64,000 nt of DNA from Ochotona curzoniae. Taxonomy: Eukaryota > Chordata > Mammalia > Lagomorpha > Ochotonidae. Shown here in pieces: positions 52,836 through 64,000 of the stretch. Each line of letters opens with the position of its first letter. Positions within the stretch are counted from its first letter, which is position 1. A model generated the notes under the pieces. It had not been told where the DNA came from. It searched no databases and saw nothing but the letters and a program-made list of their open reading frames with translations. The stretch is from NCBI RefSeq assembly GCF_017591425.1, contig NW_024465885.1, forward strand, positions 35,906,501-35,970,500, written 5' to 3'. The translations under genes and the position numbers were made by a program.

Positions 52836-54689
52836 ATATTCAGTCATAAACAATGTCTCCCCTCTTAAGGCCTTGGCTGAAGATGAACTTGACATAAAAT
52901 ATGTAAACAGAAGAAAACCAGAAAAAGTAATATAAACTTCATATAAAACAGAGGCCTAAATAAAAGTAAAGAACAAAAGAAGTGGTAAAATGCAAATATA
53001 CATACATAAACCACTTCAGATTATTATATCAAGCTGAATGAAGAAAAAATTTAAGTAGCTAGATTATGTAAAATATTAACATGGTAAATACAATTGCTAA
53101 TATATATAATATGTTTTGCTGTCTTCTCCTGGGACTGACTTTTCATCAGCGGCATTTTTTTTTTTCCTGGTAACAAGAGAGGAAGGTTTTGTTGTTGTTG
53201 TGCTTTAATCTCAGTTATAAAAATAGTGGAGGATTGGACTGCCTTTCTTGTATCTGCTGTTGTTTTCAGGTTGTCTTTGGATAGTAAAGTCTGTCTTACG
53301 TCAAAGTGCCATATGTTAAGCTGATCTATTTTGCCTTTCTCTGAATCGATACATAACTGTGTGTAAAATGTTTAAATAAATCTATTCACTCCATTTGCAT
53401 TTAAATATTTCCTTTTTAATTGCATGTAATATTGGGGAAATTCTTTTGACACGGTGGGTTAAGTTGTAGTTGGCAAGATAAGCAAGTGACATAGGATTCC
53501 CAGTTTCCATTTTTCAACTTCCCCATTCTTTACCTCAACACATGGCCCTTCTGTACCTTCTTCATATTGCTTTCCCTCCATTATTTTGCTTTCATTTGCT
53601 TCCTTTGTAGTATAACATTTTCTAACCTTATTGTCTAGTAGGCAGACCATTAGTATTTATAAAATAGCTAAATTGATTAACTGAAACTCTTGATTTTTGG
53701 AAGAACTTATTCTCTCAAGGTGTCTGTCTCATGGGGACCCTGTGATTTTGCACTCACCAATTATTATAATATGGCTGGGCTTGATTGTGCCTTTTTGGTT
53801 TTGTGACTCCCATGTTCCACAGAAAGAGGATTTTTATCTCTAACTCATTTTTATATACTTAGACCAAAGTTAAGTGCCTGGTGTGTGATAGATGTTATGT
53901 GTAGCTGGAGTTCCCTGGTGATGTTTTTGTAAGCACAGTTTGGGATTGCTCTTGTTTCTCCCACTTGGAGGCATTCCAAATTTGACCTCTTTCTTATTTT
54001 GTCATAACTTCGGAGGCTTTGAGCATCGAGAACGGGGCAGTGACATTTGCTTTTTCAAGCAATTTGTTTGGACTGTGAGAAGCATTTCTCCAGTGGAGAC
54101 CAGAACTAATGACTAGTCTCTAAGATAAACTTGCCCTAGACAAACAAAAATGTAACATGAAAATGTGCTGTGTTTTTAATGAAAATCGTTTCTTAGAAAT
54201 AAAAAAAGGGACAAATTAGAACACATCAAATAAATTGCACACCTGGCTCTAGGAGGCTGTCTAAAGAACAAACTCAATAAATTGATTTGTTTTCCCTAGA
54301 TTGTTGGTAGTAAGTTTGTAAAAGTTTGTAAAGTTTTCATTATTTTATAACATTTTGAAAAAGGATTATGTTATTCTATTAAATAAATTTTATGTCAATT
54401 AACTGCAATACAATAATGACATTAAGCATTTTATATGACCTGTACCATTAAGAAAACCAACAGGTAACCAGCTTGACATGGACAAAGTAATCATAGAATA
54501 GGTTAAAAATTAAATACATACTGTATGTAATATTTACAATATGAGATTTTACATGTCAAAATGCAATGAGAGACATAGAACTCACATTATTAATTCTATT
54601 ATATGCTGAAGAAAGCAGATATAAATAATTTAGCTTATATACTTTAAAATAATTTAACTTAAATCCTTGATTCTGAGGTAGACTGGTAG
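52836..54689. other. Long unassigned stretch
   Basis: No gene or nameable repeat is recognised. 53700-54060 is GC-balanced unassigned DNA. A (TTG)n patch lies near 53187-53202. Confidence 0.35.
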
Positions 54690-54932
54690 ATAGGGAAAGA
54701 AGTTTCATCATTTGACTTTGTGTCCACATACCTGAATCAGTGCAAGTGGATCTAGTCTAAATCTAGGAACCCTGAAATTCTCCCATGCACTGAGTGGCAC
54801 TTGCACATCGAAACTGGTATCTTTTCAGTATCAGGTAACTGGTACAGATGCCAAAGTCAGAGCTTGAAGTCAAACCCTGCTCTTCAGTCTGGGAAATGCA
54901 GCTACCACACCCAAATCTGCACCTGTGTTAAT
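54690..54932 (-). repeat. Very old CSINE, minus strand (tentative)
   Basis: CATTTGACTTTGTGTCCACATACC, AAATTCTCCCATGCACTGAGTGGCAC, CAGAGCTTGAAGTCAAACCCTGC and CAGTCTGGGAAATGCAGCTACC fit the order of the old CSINE on the minus strand, at low similarity. Confidence 0.4.
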
Positions 54933-55329
54933 TTATGACCTTCTTCTGAGGGTCAGCGGGAGAAACTTGAGTGCAGTTATTTCCAGTTCAGAATAACTGT
55001 CTTTCGCATTGTAGTTTATAACATATTTCAACAGAAAATCACCTTTTCTTTGCTTCAAAAGTGTGTATTAACCTCTCATTGCTTACTTTTCTCCCTATTT
55101 TTTTCACTTCCAATACTTGGCACTTATTTGGATCTATCACCATGAATAACAAGCAAACTCATGAAAATGGACGCAGCTCCAAGTTTATCATGAAGGTGAA
55201 AGAAAGATATTTATGATACTAGAAGGGTACAGACTTCTTGGTATGTATTTATTTTGCTGACCACACTAAAAAAACAGCCATTGTAATATAATTAGTTGAT
55301 TTCAATTTTTAATAAAAATAAATCATTTC
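54933..55329. other. Unassigned sequence
   Basis: No gene or repeat is recognised. Confidence 0.4.
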
Positions 55330-55668
55330 TATCTATCTATTTATTTATTTATTTATCTGTGTATTATTATTGGGAAGACAGATTTACGTATGGAAGAGAC
55401 AGAGAGGTAAAGATTATCTATCCTTTGGTTCACTCGCTCAACAGCCACAACTGTAGGAGCACAGTCACTGCAAAGCCAGGAGCCAGAAGCTTCTGGGTCT
55501 CCCAAATGGGTACAGGGATTCAAGGCTCTGTGCCATCTTTCACTGACTTCCTAGGTCACAAGCAGGAAGCTGGATCTAAAGGGGAACATTGAAGACAAAA
55601 ATTGGTATTCATATGAAATTACTGTACTTGCAGGCAAAGTATTAGCCAGCTAAGCTGTTACCGGGCCC
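55330..55668 (-). repeat. CSINE, minus strand
   Basis: A CTATCTATCTATTTATTTATTT tail expansion, GGAAGACAGATTTACG, TTTGGTTCACTCGCTC, AAAGCCAGGAGCC, CTTCTGGGTCTCCC, and a 5' end at GCTGTTACCGGGCCC. The 98-codon plus-strand frame is its shadow. Confidence 0.9.
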
Positions 55669-55694
55669 CTTTTCATTTATTTATATTATATTTT

Positions 55695-55905
55695 CTGAAT
55701 GCATAGTGCTTGCACATATTATGCTAAACATCTGTACTGGGAAACAGAGAGATTAATGTAGTCCTCACTGATTTTGCAGTAATATTAAAGATACAGAATG
55801 TTAAATAAATACACTGACAGTAAGTTATGCATACTTAAAAAAACATCAAAAATAAAAGCAAATACACAAAAAAGAAGTAACTTTCACGTGGATCCTGAAG
55901 ATTTA
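55695..55905 (-). mobile_element. L2 3' region, minus strand
   Basis: GCACATATTATGCTAAACATCTGTACTGGGAAACAG, TTAATGTAGTCCTCACTG and GAAGTAACTTTCACGTGGATCCTGAAG follow the reverse complement of L2: GTGCCAGGCACTGTGCTAAG...GTCCCTGCCC...GTGACATTTGAGCTGAG-CCTGAAG. Low similarity. Confidence 0.45.
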
Positions 55906-57261
55906 GTGTTTTGTCATACCTTTCCATGATCAGCATGACAAGAACGCAGTTGGAGATAAAAGTGATACACAGTTAAAAAGGGGAAGAAAAAAGAGAGAAA
56001 GAAAGACAAGACACAAGGTAAAGACTAAAAATGGTACGGGAAAAAGGAATTCCCATGTTTCTAAGAAAGGCAGTCAACCCAGAAGCTTATTGCCTCAATT
56101 TTATTTTTTATTAACTGTTTGTACAGCCAAATTACAGTGATTGGTGTAGGACAAATTTTGGAAGCTACGGCCCATGCTGATAACCAGCTAATGCCTGATG
56201 ACCAGGACACAACAGACATATCCAAATACAGAGGTCCACCGATTTTGACCTTGGTCACTGGCACTAGCAGCAGTCTCTGAATCCAAAATTGCAGACACAA
56301 TCTGTCCTGCTCTTCCTTATCAAGTAATACTGTTATTTGTATTATTATAAGTATTATAAACTGTCTTCAGCATGTTTCAGTTTATATCTTTTTCAAATAT
56401 TTTTGAAGAATGTTATACTGCTACTGTTTTAATGAGAAACGACCACTTTACAACTCACTGTGTGTAAGTCAGACACTTTTTCATATTACTATTGTACATA
56501 GTGTATGCATATATTTCTGTTGAACTAAAGCATAAGGTAAATATAGAAGAAATAAATTGTGACCAATGTTAAAAACCCAAAAAAGAACCAAAATCTCAGG
56601 GAAAGAAAAACAAAACAAAACAAAAAGCTAGAACTATCGATTCAGACATCAGAAAATATATATGCTTCTGTAGGGGGATAAGACATGGAATAAAACTTAG
56701 AACTAGAAACGTTGGGAACCAAGCCCAGAAAATCTATCTTCATGGGATAAGCTAATATATAAGGTAGATAATAATATTGGCCATGTGGGGGCAAAATAGA
56801 TTTCGACATGGTTGAAAGAGGTGAAAGAAAGAGAATGTTGTGACTGGCAAGTACAGAAATTCAGTATTACTGCACGCTAAAGTAAAGCAGTTAACCATGA
56901 CTCATTATGAGCCTAAAAACATTTAAGAAGAAAGCTACACAACCTAGTGAATTTCAGTGACAAAAACACTGAGAAGAATATGGGAAAATAAGATAGTCTT
57001 TATTTTAATTGAATGATTGTGTCAGTGAAAATAAAAGTAAATGGAACACTAAAATATTTTTAAAATGAGATGAATGAGCCAGGAGATAAAATAATGTATA
57101 TTGCCAAAATGTGTTGATGCATAAAATGAGTCTCAGACCCCTTTTTAATAATGAAATCTACACTTTTCTATAGATGTTTTCTTGAAGAATTATTCACAAA
57201 ATAATAAACACAGAAATATTCTGTGAAATTCATAACTAATTGAATATTTGAAACCTGCCAT
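55906..57261. other. Unassigned sequence
   Basis: A purine-rich patch lies at 55978-56012. An acceptor-like site, with a pyrimidine-rich stretch ending GTACAG at 56121-56126, is followed by a frame open to TGA at 56278-56280. The encoded peptide matches nothing I know, so it is not called a gene. The rest is AT-rich and unassigned. Confidence 0.35.
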
Positions 57262-57555
57262 AGACACTCAGCAAATATTCTACATAAATCTATGTAAGAT
57301 ATATGCAAATGCAGGTATAATGTATATATGTATAATGTACATATACACACTCACACACATATACATAAATATAAACACATTATATACATAAATACATACA
57401 TATATGTGTATAGAGACAATAAACATTCTACATAAATCTATATATGATGCATGCAAATGTAAGCACAATGCATTTATACACATGTATATAAAATATATAA
57501 GTATATTTTATACATATGTATATATAAATACATAAATATGCATGCATTTATAAAT
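57262..57555. repeat. Imperfect tandem duplication, about 148-bp unit
   Basis: ATTCTACATAAATCTATGTA at 57277 recurs as ATTCTACATAAATCTATATA at 57425. In both copies this is followed by GATATATGCAAATGCAGG / GATGCATGCAAATGTAAG and then a TA/CA-rich stretch. Period 148 bp. Minus-strand frames in the two units encode similar peptides only because of the duplication. Confidence 0.8.
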
Positions 57556-58137
57556 ATATATGTAAATGACCAAAATGCAATGCAACTATACATTGTCTTT
57601 TGTGTTATTGTTACCAGGGGCACTGTGACTATTTTGAATACTCAATTTATTGAATTTCTAGGCAGGCTTTCTTTATTAAGTTCAAGAATTTCACTTGACC
57701 TCATTTTTAAATAACTTTCATCTGACTTTCTTATCATAGCAATACCTTCAATCTAGTCATGAAGTTTTATAGTCAAAACTTTCTAGTTTTTATTTTTGCC
57801 ATTAAATCCACTATCTTGATATAAGAAGAACCTTTATCTTTATGTACCAGCATGCTCATTAATTTCATCTTCTAAAGTTAATAACAATTTTTGAAGAATT
57901 TATTTTCTTTGTGTTTAACCAAATGTGCCAATTCCTCCTCACACAGACATGCAAAAGGTCAGCAGCGTGTAGACAGCAGTTAACCTGTTGTAATTATTTA
58001 GCTGGATGGAAACTAAGTTTCTCAGTGTGAAGAGTATGTCTACCCTCTGAACCAGTCACAGTGTCATGACCTAATATGTGTAGATTTCTGACAGATATTG
58101 TGCCTTCATTATTCAACTTCACATTACTTAAACAAAA
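57556..58137. other. Unassigned AT-rich sequence
   Basis: No gene or repeat is recognised. Confidence 0.4.
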
Positions 58138-58500
58138 TGTCTCAGACAGCTATCTGTATCAAGACAGGAGTTTTATTTATTTCACAATTTTGTAAGTTCA
58201 AAATCATGATACCTGCATTGGATCAGTTCTGCTGAGGGTTTCATAAAATAAGATGGTGTTGGATAGTAAAGTACATGTGACAAAGAATCTCATTTTGAAC
58301 AGCAAGTGAAAGAGACTGGGTGGTGACTGGCTCACCCTTTTGAAACAACTTATAAGGGCTACCAATGGGCCATATGTGAAATCCTTCCCTAGGGTATTTC
58401 TTAATGATCTACAAACACAACTGTTAAGGGTTCCATACCTTTTTCCAAAGTTTCACTCTAATCAGTTCGAGTGAAATTGAAATGCATCCTTGAGGTCACA
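58138..58500 (-). mobile_element. ERVL-MaLR LTR, minus strand
   Basis: TGTCTCAGACAGCTATCTGTA, then GGAGTTTTATTTATTTCACAATTTTGTAAGTTCAAAATCATG, CTGCATTGGATCAGTTCTGC-TGAGGG and CTTATAAGGGCTACC follow the reverse complement of MLT1/MST-type LTRs: GTCAGCTCGGGCTGC...AATTTATTTCTCACAGTTCTGGAGGCTGGAAGTCC...TCTGGTGAGGGC...CTTATAAGGGCAC. Noncoding. Confidence 0.65.
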
Positions 58501-58554
58501 GAAAACAAACCCAAGCCATCTCATTACCAATATCTATATTTCATGTGTATCTCA

Positions 58555-58765
58555 CATCCACGGATCCAATTCCCAAGTGGCTACCATGGCCAGGACTTAG
58601 GCACCCCAAAGAGTGGCACTAGGATCACCTTCTGAGGCTCCACATGTGTGAAAGGCCAAAGTAGCTGGGTCTAACTTTGCTGCTTTCGGGCACATTGGCC
58701 AAGGACAGGATCCCGGGCTTGAACCAGAGTATATATGAAATGCTGGCACTTAATGTGGAAACAAT
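58555..58765 (-). repeat. Old CSINE, minus strand, partial
   Basis: CCAATTCCCAAGTGGCTACCATGGCCAGG, GGCTCCACATGTGTGAAAGGCC, TAACTTTGCTGCTTTCGGG, CTTGAACCAGAGTATATATG and AATGCTGGCACTTAATG follow the minus-strand family with several gaps. The 69-codon minus-strand frame is its shadow. Confidence 0.65.
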
Positions 58766-60709
58766 GTGAAAGGAGCAGATCATATGATGTACTGTTTCGA
58801 TATCCAAGGTAGGCATAATTAGTATGATTTCCATCTGTCAGTATAAATCTTTAACATAAAGGCTGGCATTTGCTATCTGTTCATCAATAAATTTACTATT
58901 CTGTTCTAGCTTTGTATACTATCACAATGGGTGTCACTCTGAAATTCTCACTTGATCAGGAACTCTGCTTCACTTATTGCAGATAAAGTAGTTATCACTA
59001 CGACTTATTAACCATTAGGACAAACAAAATTAGGAAACCTCTATACAAAAGTTAAGACAATTTTCTCATACCCCCTTGGTACAGAGTTATCAACGATACA
59101 GAATACATTTGCAACTTTCCTTAGAAATCAACATTCCATGCCCTGTCCATCCAAAAAAGCTTTTAGGTTAATTGAAATCCATCATTGCCATCACTGTTTC
59201 CAATACAGTGAATGAACTCCCTTGAAAAAGAAACTGTCATTGTTTTTAGTGCCTGTGTTTTCACATATGTACACTGGCTCTCCTTCGCCCACACCTTTGA
59301 CACAGAAATCAAGTTATGTGGGCAGAAGTGTATTTTTTTCCCTCCAGATAGTGAAAATGTGAATATTTATAGCACTTAAAGAACCAGGAATTTTAAAAAG
59401 GCATTTTCTGGAAGCTGAGAAAGATGACCTCATCCTCCTTCAAGTTTATGTTCAACACAGCGCTGTGCTTGCACTCCATGTTACGTGCGATGGATCAATC
59501 CTGTCTGCATAGCCTTCAGGGAAGGACTCTCAACAACATACTGGGTGTGAACGGCTGATTTTATTTATTTCCTATGAATTACTCTTTCATATATTACCAA
59601 GTAGAAAACAGCTATACATATTTTCAAATGCATATAGTTTAAATTTATAAATAACACTTTCCTGGGTTTTCATGAATCAAGAAGTTTGGCTCTTAAAAGA
59701 AGCCAATTAGAATTTACTAGATAAGAATTACATGTGTCCAGATTTCTGAATTGCTAGTTTATACATCATTATTAAAGAACCTCAAATTATACTCAGTGTC
59801 ACAGTGAAGAACACTGAATTGATCACTACCAGTAATGGGCTAATGTCAACACTGAGACAAGGCATTTGTGATACTTTGTAACAACTGGGCAGGTAACATT
59901 ATTTCTAAGGAGCCTAATACCCAAAATCTCAGATTTACGTTTATAATTCTTCCATTTGTGTTTTATTCTATTGGTCAAGAACAGTTCATATATTTTTTTT
60001 AATTTTTACTGACTTTTTTTCAAGGTTTGTAATAGATTGTAAAAGTGATCTCTGCCAAGAATTCTACAAAAGTGGTTTGAAAAATATGTTTAAATCATAT
60101 GAGGAAGCTACCCCCTCGAAACAAGTAAGATGGGACGGCTGTGTTTTTTGTTTGTTTGTTTGTTTTTAAATTATTGTCCAGATAGGTTCAACGGCTTGTT
60201 GGGGAGACCTTCTCTGGTCTGAAGGTAGAGCTGGCAGAGTATCATCCTGATCATTTAAAAGCCCCAAAATAACATCAACAACAATTTATAACGTTATGGA
60301 ATTAATTGAAATTGTATTGAGTAACCAATATGTTAAAAAAAAAAGATGCAAGTTCTTAACCACATCCTGTGACTTCTTCATTGACATTTCAGTTTTAGTT
60401 TATGTACTACTGGATTCTATACACCTTGAAATGGCTATAGATTACTGTTCAGCTGTCTTGTGTTTATTTTCATTTTAGTATTTAGCAGTTTAGAGTGTTT
60501 AGAGTGCTGAACCTGGCAGTTTTTCAGGTAGTCTAAACTGGCTTATAACTCTAACAAGACAGATGTCAACAGTTTAGGTGCAGAACAGTTTTAGGAGGGG
60601 TGTGCAGAGAAATCCTCAATACCCTAGCGAGGAGTAACTAATCTTTGTGTCCCTCCTAGTAACGTATAAGTGAATCCACGCTGACCGTTTCCTGTCTGAT
60701 TCTAAGCTT
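58766..60709. other. Long unassigned stretch
   Basis: No gene or nameable repeat is recognised. A (TTTG)n run lies at about 60146-60166. 59050-59560 is GC-balanced and repeat-free as far as I can tell. Confidence 0.4.
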
Positions 60710-60978
60710 TCCTTGACCCATATGAGTGCAATTCTAATCCCGCAGGCCCCGCTTCCCAATGCAGCTCCCTGCTTGTGACCTGGGAAAGCAGTTAAAGACA
60801 GCCCAAATCCTTGGAATCCTGCACCCGTGTGGGAGACCCAGAAGGGCTCTTGGCTCCTGGCTTCGGATTGGCTCACCTCCGGCCATTGGGCTCACTTGGG
60901 GAGTGAACCATCAGACGGAAGATATTCCTCTCTGTATATCTGCATTTCCAATAAAAATAAATAAATCTTGAAAAAAAG
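60710..60978 (+). repeat. CSINE, 5'-truncated
   Basis: CCTTGACCCATATGAGTGC, ATTCTAATCCCGCAGGCCCCGC, CTGCTTGTGACCTGGGAAAGC, TCACTTGGGGAGTGAACCATC and CAATAAAAATAAATAAATCTTG. The first about 40 bp (A-box side) are missing. Frames on both strands are shadows. Confidence 0.92.
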
Positions 60979-62084
60979 TTAGTCCCTGTATTTTACCACA
61001 TGAGTATTGATAAAACAGTGACTAAAGCAGAGTAAATGTCATGCTTTATTCAAAGGGAGAAAAAAAGTGCTTTGTACAAATTTGTTTCAACATTCAATTA
61101 TGGATTTAAATTGTTTCCCATTTTTTTCAATTAAGATTGGTTTGCCACACTTAATAATCAATTTAAAAAAAAAAGAAAAAATGGAAAGAGGGATGCTGAA
61201 TATTACAACATACGTATTAACAAGAAAGCACAGAGACACATGTTCTACAATGCCATCAGTTATCATATTGAAGTTCATTGTTTCGATAGGAAATGGATAC
61301 ATTTCTTCCAGCATATCTCAAATCTATCATCATCACTAGATGTTTTTACATGATCATTTGTTTTCTGAATGGTCAAATATTTACATGATCAAATATTATT
61401 TGGATTGTTCTTGGATGTTGAATTTTGTTCCAACAAAATTGAAGACTAATGAGCAGTATTTCTTAAATGACTTTAAGTTTTAAATGTTCCCTTTTGATGT
61501 AGCTAACTTTTACACTCTCAACTAATATTGCTTTTGGAAAGGTTTGTACAGATTTATAAAGACTGCAGAAGGCACAGTTTATATGGGTTCTGTCAACTTT
61601 ATTTTGTAGTCAAATTATATAACTCATGTTTATACCTCCTTGGAAAAAGCTGACACATCTTTTCCTCAACATGATTCTGAAAGTCTGATCTAATTTAATG
61701 GATGCAACTGAATTTACAAGTTATATTTTACATGCAAAAAATCATTAATATGGATGGAGTGTTACTGAAGCAGCAAAACTGTGTTTGGAAAAGTAATAAA
61801 AGGCTCAAATAAAGCAATAAAAGGCTTCAGCTGCTGTAGTTCTAGTAGACATGCATTTCTAACATGGAATTTGGCTCAGATGTAGTTAGAAGAAAAAATA
61901 TTGTTGCTCTTGTTACTGTTATTTTAACTATAAGTGAAATTTCTACTTTGAAAACAATTCTTATAATCTTCCATTTAGTTATTTTAACCAGTATGCAAAG
62001 ATTAATATAGCCTTATTTGGAAAATATGGCAAAATTTCTTATTTAAAACATTTTATATCAATGTCATGAGTATGAACATTTTTA
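60979..62084. other. Unassigned AT-rich sequence
   Basis: No gene or repeat is recognised. The small local repeats CAAATATT...TACATGATCAAATATT (61374-61399) and AATAAAAGGCT (61795 and 61820) are present. Confidence 0.4.
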
Positions 62085-62322
62085 AAGTATTTATTTGTTT
62101 GTTTTAAGCTCAGAACTATAGAAACTGAATGGGATTGTCAATCCAAAGGTCATTTGACATATGACTGCAGTGGCCAGGGTAAGACAAAGACAAGAACTGG
62201 TGCAAGGAGTATTTTCCAGGACTCTTCGTTGGGTAGCACAATCTCAAGACCTTGGGCCATTTCCTGGTGCTTTTCAGATCTGGATCTGAAGTGTGACTGC
62301 CAAGATAAAACATTACAGAAAA
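62085..62322 (-). repeat. Old CSINE, minus strand
   Basis: GTATTTATTTGTTTGTTTTAAGC tail, TGACTGCAGTGGCCAGGG, CAAGAACTGGTGCAAGG, CCTTGGGCCATTTCCTGGTGC-TTTTCAG and GTGTGACTGCCAAGATAAAAC follow the family in order at low similarity. The frames on both strands are its shadows. Confidence 0.6.
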
Positions 62323-62960
62323 TACAGCTCATGTAATATTAAGGAAATTACTAAAGTAAAACAGCACCTGACAGAATTGTATATGCTTATACAATTGTCT
62401 TGAAATGCAACAACAAAGATGCAGCAGGAAATACTTGATTTCATTTATAGTGGAGTGCAATTTCAAAACATATTGAATAAGCAATAGAGCCATATTTCTG
62501 GGTTCTAATTTCTCTTTGTTTAATATAACTGCAATTTTGCTGATTATCAACTGTTTCATCATTGGCAAGCTATCAAATATCATGCAATTAAGTTGATTCT
62601 AATTATAGCATCTCACTCACAAAGGGCTGTTAAAGATTAAATCAATTCAAACATAAAAATCTTTGAGGTCAGTGACTATGCACAATAAATTTATATTTAT
62701 CAGCTAATAATAAAATTCAAAGAATTTGCTGAAATTTGAAAGTACCAGTCCATTATTGGACCCATACATTTCAGAAATAATTAATCCATTTGGGTCTGTT
62801 TCATTTTACTTATGATAAGAATTTTATCAATTTTATTATTTTTGACTTTAAGTTAGCATCAATTGCACAAATTTATTGGCAAAAGTCTTTGACATTTCAT
62901 CCTACATTTATAACAGATAATGTTCAAATAAATGTAAACATCTCTTGTTATTTGGCTGGG
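62323..62960. other. Unassigned AT-rich sequence
   Basis: No gene or repeat is recognised. Confidence 0.4.
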
Positions 62961-63430
62961 GGCACAGAAATTCATTCCTCTATTTGTTCATAAAATATAT
63001 ACTAAGGTGTTGTAATTATGATCTTCTGACTCTGGTGTGTCACACCAGGAATTCATTCCTTCAACATAACACATTCCTATTTAGTATCCAAACTCCTTTT
63101 CCTTCCCCGGCCCACCCAGATTCTGATAATCACCACTTTGCATTTAGATTGAGTTGATTTTCCAAGCAGAAGGGAGTGCCTCTGCAGAATTTGCTTTCTT
63201 TTGTATGCTTTATTTCACTTAGTATGTTCTTTTTCCACATAATGTCTTCAAATTTCTGCAAATAATAGGATTTCATTTTTTGGCTAAATAACATTTTATT
63301 GTCTGTGTGTGATATACTTGGGTATGTATGAGCTATCTTTTTATTATTTATCCATCTGATGATAAGTATGTTGGTTCATCTCAAATCTTGACGACTCTGA
63401 AGAGTATTGCAATTAACTTGGTAGAGCAGG
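62961..63430 (-). mobile_element. L1 3'UTR / ORF2 end, minus strand
   Basis: Plus-strand TTTATTTCACTTAGTATGTTC...ATAATAGGATTTCATTTTTTGGC-TAAATAACATTTTATTG...TTTATCCATCTGATGATAAG...AAGAGTATTGCAATTAACTTGG is the reverse complement of the conserved L1 block (ACATTATGCTAAGTGAAATAAGCC...GGAATACTACTCAGCC...TTGCAGC). The weaker left part is the 3'UTR. Confidence 0.75.
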
Positions 63431-63500
63431 TGACTCACTGAAACAATGACTTATTATGTGCCAGGTATATACAAAGCATAAACACTAATTGAAAATATAC
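63431..63500 (-). mobile_element. Possible MIR/L2 end fragment
   Basis: GACTTATTATGTGCCAGGTATATACAAAGC resembles the CTACTATGTGCCAGGCACTGTGCTAAGC word shared by MIR and L2 3' ends in reverse complement. Too short to assign a family. Confidence 0.35.
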
Positions 63501-64000
63501 ACCTTTTACTCAAATGTAGTAAGTTTCAAAATAATTAATTAATGCCAGATAATTAATGCACAAAACAATATATAACTCTTAATAACTGGTTTAGTAAATA
63601 TATAAAATAATGTTTGGAAAATCATAGTTGAAGCGGTATGGATACACACATTTTCTTTCATTTCTTTTTGTTTTCTTTTTCCTCTTCTTGCACTTTCAAA
63701 GTGCTAGATCTTATATTTAAAATTTAATTGATATTCTTTTATCATATTACTTTTATTATGCTCTTATACTTCTAAGCTAAACTAGAAAATCAGATGAATT
63801 ACTCATGACGCTAACTAATCAATAAATACATGTGCCTGTATTTAGTCATAAAATAATAAAGAAAATGACAGATATCATCAAATTTAAATAGTGTATCCAT
63901 CAAAGAACTTTCAGTCTCTCTTATCTATTTTTTTATGTGATTCATTTAGCTTTAAGTTTGATGAATCATCCTTTGGGTACAACTGAATACTATCTTTTTT
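63501..64000. other. Unassigned AT-rich sequence
   Basis: No gene or repeat is recognised up to the window edge. Confidence 0.4.

Noticed and set aside
53445..53500. SINE-like start (ACGGTGGGTTAAG) near an AT-rich region
   Set aside because: The match does not extend beyond about 15 bp into the SINE body.
57300..57560. CRISPR-like spaced repeats
   Set aside because: Eukaryotic context. Only two diverged units with low-complexity spacers, and no fixed direct repeat.

Overview
The window reads as mammalian, AT-rich, gene-poor nuclear DNA, most likely from a lagomorph and probably a pika (Ochotona). The main evidence is about forty copies of a tRNA-derived C-type SINE (CSINE). Younger copies begin near GGGCCCGGCGCGGTGG, carry a GGTTCTAATCC B box, and end in a TATATCTGACTTT / AATAAATAAATCTTT tail. 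Older copies keep the (CT)n and CTGCCTTTCAAATAAAT ending I associate with CSINEs shared by rabbits. The pika assignment comes from recalled knowledge of these families and was not checked by a search.

I find no protein-coding gene. The longest open frames (up to 130 codons) lie inside SINEs, GC-rich repeats or low-complexity DNA, or look like chance frames. None shows a recognisable domain or a convincing exon series. The window therefore looks intergenic, or lies inside a very large intron.

Layout: 1-5270 holds old SINEs, a MaLR LTR, an L2 end and an L1 3' end. 5270-7440 and 13570-15213 hold two related GC-rich copies of a repeat I cannot name. 8690-9720 is an inverted L1 pair. 9720-12550 has no repeat I can name. 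15214-19755 is dense in old SINEs with MER5A, MIR and LTR remnants. 20475-22280 is the longest stretch poor in recognisable repeats. 23340-32000 is SINE-rich. 32400-33800 has an L2-like tract carrying a 30-bp U6 snRNA fragment and an old SINE split by a solo LTR. 39050-40215 is a four-SINE cluster. 45290-49145 combines L1 3'UTR, a nested SINE pair, L1 ORF2 and L1 5'UTR pieces. 50000-64000 is AT-rich with scattered SINEs, a MaLR LTR, a tandem duplication and a terminal L1 fragment.

No operon or gene network is present. The history visible here is layered retrotransposition: MIR, L2, MER5A and MaLR first, then old CSINEs and L1, then younger CSINEs. Several nested insertions and target-site duplications (TSDs) allow relative dating.
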